Source: a virus. From it: a stretch of 22,163 nucleotides of DNA. Location of the stretch: positions 1-22,163 of the IMG/VR virus record IMGVR_UViG_3300025652_000630. One strand, written 5' to 3'. The position numbers and the translations under genes are program-made. Positions 13,412-19,511 of this stretch are shown here, piece after piece. Within the stretch, counting starts at the first letter, position 1. Every line of letters begins with the position of its first letter. The notes beneath the pieces were generated by a model. It was given only the letters and a program-made list of their open reading frames with translations, did not search any database and had not been told where the DNA came from.

Positions 13412-16400
13412 GAACGCTTGGTTGCACAGAAGAAGAATACAAGATTTTTTCTGCAGAAGTCCGCAAGAAAGGAAGACTGCGCCCTGCAGAATATAAACAC
13501 ATTCCTGATATAAAAAACGATGCTGTAACTCCAATTCTTATCAACCTTGCAATTAGCTTAGTTTTAACTGGCGTTGCTTATTTGCTGACGCCAAAGCCAA
13601 GGCAGCCAAGTGCTCCACGGCAAAGAGGTGGCGGGCAGCGAACACTAGACAGTCTTGTTGGTGCGGATCGCTTTGTTTCAAGCACAGGCTTTGATAGCAC
13701 TGCAGAGCTTGCTGATTACGACGCGCCAATACCAGTTATCTTTGGCTTGTATGACGAGGCAACAGAATCTGGCGGTGTGCTTATTTCGCCAAAGCTTGTC
13801 TGGTCTCGTATCTTTTCGCAGGGTATGCAGCAATCAGCAAAGCTGATGTTTGTTGTAGGCGAAAGAGGTGTTTTTGCAAACGGTTTTGCTGGCATCCCTC
13901 GGCCTGATGAAGCCTCTTTTTTCTTAGGCAACAACAGGATTGATCCTGTCTTTGATGAGCTTTACACGATCTACTGGAATCGCAACACTGGCGATAATGA
14001 TTCCGGAAGAATTTTAAAAAATAATCTTGCTTATCCTGAAGATCTAAGGAATGCACCTGGAAACATTTACGACGCTGACAACGACTTAATAGACGGGGTC
14101 AAGAAGGAAGACGTTTTTACTTGCCCCAATGCAACGAATGATCAGAGCACAGATTTCTGCCAAGCCTTATCGCCTTCAAACTCCAGCCAGTTTGGGCTTT
14201 ACGCGCCAATCAAAAACGGCACGCCTTTCAGGCCAAATTGGAGAGTAATTTCGATTCCGTTGATAGATAAAAAACCAGACCGCAATAAGCGCACAAGAAG
14301 AGAGCGCATCAAGATTGCAGGCAACATCAGAACAGATGGTAATAGGTTTAAGGAAATTGATATGGAGCATGTCCTTCGCCTAGACGGCATGAAAGGCACG
14401 GGCAGAAATTATTGCAGTCGCATGGGACTTGTAGAGGTTGAACAAAATGGCACAATTAGCCGGATACCAGGCGGCAGTTCAGATCAAAAAAGGATAGTCA
14501 AAAACATTAAGAAAGGGGATGTTGCTGTCTTTATTTTGGAGGAAGACGAAATACCAGAAGATTTGCTTGGCAAGGAAGTAGGCCAGACAGGCTTTGTTTC
14601 CATTGAAGACATAAATCAGGCTGTTCGCTCTCAGCAAATAGCAGCTGACAACATGCTGCGCGTTGGTGAAATTTTTGCAATTGGCGGAGCAAAATGGCAG
14701 GTTACAAAGCGCAGAATTTCCTTGTTTGATAATGGGGTAAGAGCACGAAAGCAAAGAATCGAATTGAAGTGTATCGATGCGTCGGGCGGCACTCAAAGTA
14801 CACGCGTTGGCATCGTTAACCCGCGATCCGTTGTTAAAGGGGATGGAACGTTATCTGCAGATGGCGAGGACATTAAGCTGCAAGGATTTATCGGTGATCA
14901 AGAGGCGCCAGAAGTAGACACATTGTTCTACCCTTTAATGCGTATTGCGACTGGAACGTTTACTAATACGCGCAAGTGCCACACGACAGAAATTGGAATA
15001 AAAAGCGTTGTGTACCAAAGGCTCAATGGCCTTGCAAATTTCAACACTATTCCGACAGCTGAAGAGCTTATAGAGTCAGATGAGGACAGGCTGCAAATCA
15101 CCAGTGGAACGATTAATTCTTACATTAAAAGGGCTTCAGTCTTCCAGCTTTACGCAAGAGAAAAAGGCACCAATAAATTCTTACAAGTATCAAGATTGCC
15201 ATTTGTTGTCATAGGCAGCAATCCAACAGCGGCTTATAACAGCATTCTTGTTCGGCACAAAGAAGCAAGATTTGATTTTAAGTTTTTGCCGATTTCAGGC
15301 GCACAGCTTGCTTCTTTCTCTGATGAAGATTTCTTTATTCGGCTAGATGCAAGCCTTGACAATACGGATGACAAGAGCGATGCACCTGGCATCGTAACTG
15401 AAGAAGCAAACAACTTTAAGATAGAAACAAAAGGGACAATTGTTACGTTGTCTTCGTTCCAGGTCAGCAAAGAGCTGGTGTCAAATCAAAAAGTAAAACC
15501 TGCTGAAACTATAACTACATCTACACCAACATCCGTGAAAGCCACTGGGATCGAACCAAGTCAGATAATAGGTTCTAGAGTTGTTGGCGTGAGAAGACAG
15601 CCACATGTTCAGGTAATTAGCACTTCGCCTGACCCTGAATCAAGAGGCGATTACGGTGCTCTTACTCGTGAAATTTTTGGCACAGTAATCAGGAAGAGAA
15701 CAAAGACTGTAATCCATACAGAATTTTTTCCAGGCCCCGACAACCTTAAAAGATGGGTCAAGATTCAGTACAAAGCCACAAGTTATAAATTCGACTTAAC
15801 CAGTCATTGGGCGTATCTAAATGGCCTTAGATATAACTGGAACTTTGACAACAATGACCCGGACAATATTGTCGTACTAGACAGCAGCAAGAACTGGGAC
15901 GGCAAGGGCAGCATAAACATCAAGAGAGGTGAAGTTGATAGCAGCAGGAAAGACCAAAGCTCGACACCTGGCTTCAGCACGAATCCTTTTGTTAAAGATA
16001 ACCCCAGACCCATAGAACAAATTAAATACAATCTACAGTTAGACAAAGAGGAGATTACCAGGGAGGGAGATGTAGAACAGGCTTATTTGCATGAAATTTT
16101 TGGCAACCCTTATCAGTCTGGAAGCATAAGAGACATACTCACAGAAACAGTAACCATAAACCAATCAAACAGAAGCCTTAAGATTGACATTACCGCGCAG
16201 ATTAAATTTAGCCAAGACACCCAGGCAAGGTATTACGCTGATTTTAAAGTTGCTATTGTTGAAGGATCAGCCGAAGGAAATTGGAAGCAAGGAGATAAAT
16301 TTAATCACTCAGTGACCGTAACTAGCGACACCGACGCAGACCTTTACTTTACAGAGGGCCGGGAGATAACCAAGAAATATAAAGTTGACAAAGTCGATAC

Positions 16401-17811
16401 AGTAACGATTACAAAAGCGAGCATCACTGGCGATCGTTTCTTTGAAAAATACACACAGTGTTCGGACGTTACTTATTACGATGGTCTGATTGAAAAATCG
16501 AATGCAACTCAGCCTGAGCATGAGATTATGTACATCAATGAGATGTCGTCAAACACTGCAGCGAGCGGAGGCAAGCCTTTGTATAACGGGCTTGTTACGG
16601 CTGGGCTTGTAATAAAAGCTGATCGCAATTTTAATCGGTTAGATCAACTCAGAGTATGGCTAGCAAAAGGTTTGCGTGTGGAGCGTTTGCACCCTGTAGC
16701 GACATCGTACGAAAACAACAGCGACAGCTATGGCGCAAGCAATTTGTTTAGCGACTTGGCTTATTTCCTGTTGACTAATAAGCAGGCTGGCGTCGGCGAA
16801 GCTATCGTCAACGCAGACCTAGTAGACAAAAATTCATTTATAGAAACCAGCAAGTTTTTGCGCAGAAACGGTCTGTTCTTCAATGGAGCCTTGTCTTCAA
16901 AGATAAATCTACAAAGCTATCTAACCGAAACAGCTCCTTTCTTCTTATGCAATTTTATTATCAAAAACGGCAGGTATGCTTTGACTCCGGCGCTTCCGGT
17001 TTCGTCTGACGGCAAGATCGTCAGCACTGAAAGAATGGAAATCAAGCAGATCTTCACTGCAGGCAATATCCTTGAGGACAGTTTTGAGCTTGAATATCTA
17101 AGGAGAGAAGAAAGGCAGTCTTTTGTTGCGTCTGTTAAATATCGCCTAGAAACTAAAAACAGTTTCCCTGAAGAGAAGGTGCTCCGTGTTCGCCGCGTTG
17201 GAGTTGGCGACACACAAACATTCCCTGATACGTCCACGATTGAAACATTTGATTTCACGCAGTTCTGCACGACTGAGGATCATGCGTTGCTAGCGGCAAA
17301 GTATTTCCTGGCCTTGCGAGAATATGTGACTCATACGATTAAGTTCACCACGACGCTGTCAGGGCTTTCGCTAGAGGCTGGTGATTACATCAAGGTCTTT
17401 ACTGAAGCAATGCCTTTCGACGTGGCAAGGAATGGAACTGTCAGTTCAACAGGTGCAATCACTAGCACGTCGCCTTTCGCCGACGGTGATTACAACATTC
17501 AATATTTTTACACTGGTTCGGATACTGACATTGAAAATGCTGGACTAAAAGAAGCAGTCGCAAGAATCTCAAATGATGCAATAGCTGACTCTAGGTTCCA
17601 CAGCATTATTTTTACTCTCAATAGTCCGACCGTCGTTTCTCAAAACACCTACTTAGTTGAACAGTTGACCATGGCCCAGGATGGAACGGTGCAGATCGTT
17701 GCATCTGAGCACCCTTGCGACAAGGATGGGATCAGCAAGATCAGTAAGCTTATCCTTGGTATAGATGACCGAGGCAACAGCATTAACTTTTTTGCCACTG
17801 ATCGAACCTAA
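13351..17811 (+). CDS. Central tail hub and host-specificity protein, gpI/gpJ fusion type
   Basis: This is the largest gene, 1486 residues from ATG 13351. That start is preferred over 13303 because AAAAGG lies five bases upstream and the text from there ('MVYSPAVYDVPLLPYEKQLI') looks like a native N-terminus. Residues 58-80 form a hydrophobic segment ('PILINLAISLVLTGVAYLLT') followed by a Pro/Arg/Gly-rich linker, as in gpI-type tail tip proteins. From about residue 120, 'ADYDAPIPVIFGLYDEA' and 'GGVLISPKLVWSRIF' start the gpJ-like hub. The C-terminal third ('EDSFELEYLRREERQSFVAS', 'FCTTEDHALLAAKYFLALRE', 'LSLEAGDYIKVFTEAMPFDV') is the typical hub-barrel text. gpJ trimers plug the tube and carry receptor specificity; lambda gpJ has 1132 residues. 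The stop overlaps the next gene by one base. Confidence 0.9.
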   Translation: MVYSPAVYDVPLLPYEKQLIRTLGCTEEEYKIFSAEVRKKGRLRPAEYKHIPDIKNDAVTPILINLAISLVLTGVAYLLTPKPRQPSAPRQRGGGQRTLDSLVGADRFVSSTGFDSTAELADYDAPIPVIFGLYDEATESGGVLISPKLVWSRIFSQGMQQSAKLMFVVGERGVFANGFAGIPRPDEASFFLGNNRIDPVFDELYTIYWNRNTGDNDSGRILKNNLAYPEDLRNAPGNIYDADNDLIDGVKKEDVFTCPNATNDQSTDFCQALSPSNSSQFGLYAPIKNGTPFRPNWRVISIPLIDKKPDRNKRTRRERIKIAGNIRTDGNRFKEIDMEHVLRLDGMKGTGRNYCSRMGLVEVEQNGTISRIPGGSSDQKRIVKNIKKGDVAVFILEEDEIPEDLLGKEVGQTGFVSIEDINQAVRSQQIAADNMLRVGEIFAIGGAKWQVTKRRISLFDNGVRARKQRIELKCIDASGGTQSTRVGIVNPRSVVKGDGTLSADGEDIKLQGFIGDQEAPEVDTLFYPLMRIATGTFTNTRKCHTTEIGIKSVVYQRLNGLANFNTIPTAEELIESDEDRLQITSGTINSYIKRASVFQLYAREKGTNKFLQVSRLPFVVIGSNPTAAYNSILVRHKEARFDFKFLPISGAQLASFSDEDFFIRLDASLDNTDDKSDAPGIVTEEANNFKIETKGTIVTLSSFQVSKELVSNQKVKPAETITTSTPTSVKATGIEPSQIIGSRVVGVRRQPHVQVISTSPDPESRGDYGALTREIFGTVIRKRTKTVIHTEFFPGPDNLKRWVKIQYKATSYKFDLTSHWAYLNGLRYNWNFDNNDPDNIVVLDSSKNWDGKGSINIKRGEVDSSRKDQSSTPGFSTNPFVKDNPRPIEQIKYNLQLDKEEITREGDVEQAYLHEIFGNPYQSGSIRDILTETVTINQSNRSLKIDITAQIKFSQDTQARYYADFKVAIVEGSAEGNWKQGDKFNHSVTVTSDTDADLYFTEGREITKKYKVDKVDTVTITKASITGDRFFEKYTQCSDVTYYDGLIEKSNATQPEHEIMYINEMSSNTAASGGKPLYNGLVTAGLVIKADRNFNRLDQLRVWLAKGLRVERLHPVATSYENNSDSYGASNLFSDLAYFLLTNKQAGVGEAIVNADLVDKNSFIETSKFLRRNGLFFNGALSSKINLQSYLTETAPFFLCNFIIKNGRYALTPALPVSSDGKIVSTERMEIKQIFTAGNILEDSFELEYLRREERQSFVASVKYRLETKNSFPEEKVLRVRRVGVGDTQTFPDTSTIETFDFTQFCTTEDHALLAAKYFLALREYVTHTIKFTTTLSGLSLEAGDYIKVFTEAMPFDVARNGTVSSTGAITSTSPFADGDYNIQYFYTGSDTDIENAGLKEAVARISNDAIADSRFHSIIFTLNSPTVVSQNTYLVEQLTMAQDGTVQIVASEHPCDKDGISKISKLILGIDDRGNSINFFATDRT

Positions 17812-18188
17812 TGGCTTTCCCTTCTCACAGACCAACTAGCCGCAGCTTTGAGGCTGGCGACTATTCAATAAAAACTTACAAGGCACAGAACGGAGCTGAA
17901 ACTCGGATTTTGTACGGCGACAGCCGCACCAATATGAAGCTCAGCCTTAGCTATGCCAACATCACCGACACCCAGGCTGATGATTTCATCGCTCACTACG
18001 ACGAGGTGAAGGGCACATACAAAACGTTCGACCTTGACGCCAATGCGAAATCAGGCTGGGAAGGCACTAGCTCAGCCTTAGATGCCACCGCTCAAGGCAA
18101 TAAGTATCGATACGAAGGCCCACCGCAAATCACGCAGGTGCGACCAGGGACCAGCACTGTTACCATTAATCTGATTGGTGTTCTCTGA
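17811..18188 (+). CDS. Minor tail protein, possibly gpM-like
   Basis: The 125-residue protein has 'AQNGAETRILYGDSRTNMKL', 'SLSYANITDTQADDFIAHYD', 'GTYKTFDL' and, at the end, 'GPPQITQVRPGTSTVTINLI'. The order (an FGDGY-like strand and turn, a helix that closes with 'F..hy....GtyktF', a final strand pair) resembles small distal-tail proteins such as lambda gpM and the DUF2460-type family, but I have no decisive motif. In lambda, gpM lies upstream of the hub; here the gene follows it. It is coupled at both ends by one-base overlaps, so it is made together with the hub and the tube-like pair. Role in tail tip assembly is inferred. Confidence 0.65.
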   Translation: MAFPSHRPTSRSFEAGDYSIKTYKAQNGAETRILYGDSRTNMKLSLSYANITDTQADDFIAHYDEVKGTYKTFDLDANAKSGWEGTSSALDATAQGNKYRYEGPPQITQVRPGTSTVTINLIGVL

Positions 18189-18619
18189 TGGCAAAGGTCT
18201 ACACCGGCAGAGATGGCGTTATGCAGGTGGGTGGCTCGACCTTGGCCAAAGTGGTGAGTTTTTCTGTTCAGTCAAATCTTGAGACGTTAGAAACAACAAC
18301 GCTTGGCGACAATATCCGTAGCTATAGCCCTGGCATTTTGGGTTATACCGGCAGCGCAACTTTGTTGTATTACAAAGAAGACAACGGCAGCATTAACACC
18401 AGCAGCCTGCTGAACAAGCTGGTCAAGACTGGTACCGCAGGCGTTTCGTCTAGCGACACTGTTGAGCTGACGTTCCGTTGGGTGGATGGAACGGACAACA
18501 ATGACATCAAAATGACGGCATACGTTACAAGTGCCAACATTGGCGCTGCTACTGCGGATCTAGCCCGTGCTGAGATTTCGTTTATCGGTACTGGTGCGTT
18601 GTCTGCAGCGTCGGTCTAA
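18188..18619 (+). CDS. Tail-tube-like protein downstream of the hub (copy A)
   Basis: The 143-residue protein is mostly beta-strand. It opens 'MAKVYTGRDGVMQVGGSTLA' and carries 'SFSVQSNLETLETTTLGDNI' followed by 'GYTGSATLLYYKED' and closes with 'AYVTSANIGAATADLARAEI'. This is the course of small tail tube or TTP-fold proteins: first strand, 'E..dtTtlgd' loop, strand with 'G....s....y', helix, last strands. The same Thr-rich motif recurs in the next gene, so the two are paralogues. The dedicated major tail protein is already encoded at 8339, so this protein more likely builds a special ring or tail-tip decoration than the tube proper. That is inference. It starts on a TGATG overlap and ends on a TAATG overlap. 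Confidence 0.7.
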   Translation: MAKVYTGRDGVMQVGGSTLAKVVSFSVQSNLETLETTTLGDNIRSYSPGILGYTGSATLLYYKEDNGSINTSSLLNKLVKTGTAGVSSSDTVELTFRWVDGTDNNDIKMTAYVTSANIGAATADLARAEISFIGTGALSAASV

Positions 18620-19491
18620 TGAGCGTTTACCTAGGAACGTTTGGCAAAGTTGAACTGCAGAGGCAGTTTGACGGCAACGACCTGTTTTCGACTGTCAACA
18701 CCAGTGACGTCAACGCAACACGCAAACGGTTTAGTTTTGACTTTCAGCATGGTCAGTTGCTAACTGGTGATCAAGTTGAAATCACAAGCACCAATGGCGC
18801 TGCATTATCTTTTATCTCTGGCTACACAAAAGCAAGCGTCAAAAAGTTTTTACATATTGACGATCTTGACGGTGTTCGTCTGTATGACACGTTTGCCAAT
18901 GCAATAAACGGCGGCACAGCAAACGCAACAGCTTTGGCGGTGCCTGGATCAGACATCCCAATCAGGGTCAAGGTTGAGAATGCAGATTTTAAACTATTAG
19001 CGCGGGTCAAATCTTATGAGCTAAACACTGAACGTGAGACGGTAGATACAACAACGCTGTCTGATGAGTTCCGCAGCCGGATCAGCACATTGATGTCCGG
19101 GTCTGGTCGGATGGCGTGCGAGTGGGAATACACAGGAGACACCGTTAATGAATTGCCTCAATACTTGGTGCAGCTTGCATTACGCACGAAAGTTGGCTCA
19201 CAATTTAAGGCAAGGTTTTATTTAAAAACTCTTGGTTACAACCCAAGTGGAGAAGCTGCAACTTTAAATGATGAAATTTGGTATGAATTTACTGGGGTGC
19301 TGACAGCTTGTGCCACACAATTTACGCCTTCAAATATTGTCGAGATTGCAGCAGACTTTATTACTACTGGAGATGTGAGCATGAAGGTTAGCCTGACCCC
19401 AACTCAAGCGATCTTGCAGGAAAATAGCGATGACATACTCTTGGATCAAGACGGCACAGCTAAGCTGATGCTTGAAAGTTCCGACACTTAA
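18619..19491 (+). CDS. Tail-tube-like protein downstream of the hub with inserted domain (copy B)
   Basis: The 290-residue protein opens 'MSVYLGTFGKVELQ', similar to copy A, and resumes the shared pattern only at about residue 123 with 'FKLLARVKSYELNTERETVD' followed by 'TTTLSDEFRSR' (TTTL at 144-147; TTTL at 36-39 in copy A). About 105 residues therefore appear inserted after the first strand; this insert is beta-rich ('RFSFDFQHGQLLTGDQVEIT', 'KFLHIDDLDGVRLYDTFANA'). The shared part continues with 'LMSGSGRMACEWEYTGD', 'LRTKVGSQFKARFYLKTLGY' and 'YEFTGVLTACATQFTPSNIV'. The C-terminal extension 'ILQENSDDILLDQDGTAKLM' looks like a short repeat (ILQE.., ILLDQDGT, LMLESS). It probably acts with copy A at the tail tip or fibre base; no direct evidence. 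Confidence 0.7.
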   Translation: MSVYLGTFGKVELQRQFDGNDLFSTVNTSDVNATRKRFSFDFQHGQLLTGDQVEITSTNGAALSFISGYTKASVKKFLHIDDLDGVRLYDTFANAINGGTANATALAVPGSDIPIRVKVENADFKLLARVKSYELNTERETVDTTTLSDEFRSRISTLMSGSGRMACEWEYTGDTVNELPQYLVQLALRTKVGSQFKARFYLKTLGYNPSGEAATLNDEIWYEFTGVLTACATQFTPSNIVEIAADFITTGDVSMKVSLTPTQAILQENSDDILLDQDGTAKLMLESSDT

Positions 19492-19495
19492 GCCC

Positions 19496-19501
19496 AGGAG
19501 G
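19496..19501 (+). promoter_or_regulatory. Ribosome binding site of the tail fibre gene
   Basis: AGGAGG lies ten bases before ATG 19512 in the 20-base gap after the tube-like pair. It is a full match to the Shine-Dalgarno core and supports the start at 19512. Confidence 0.65.
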
Positions 19502-19511
19502 GCCAAGGCTC

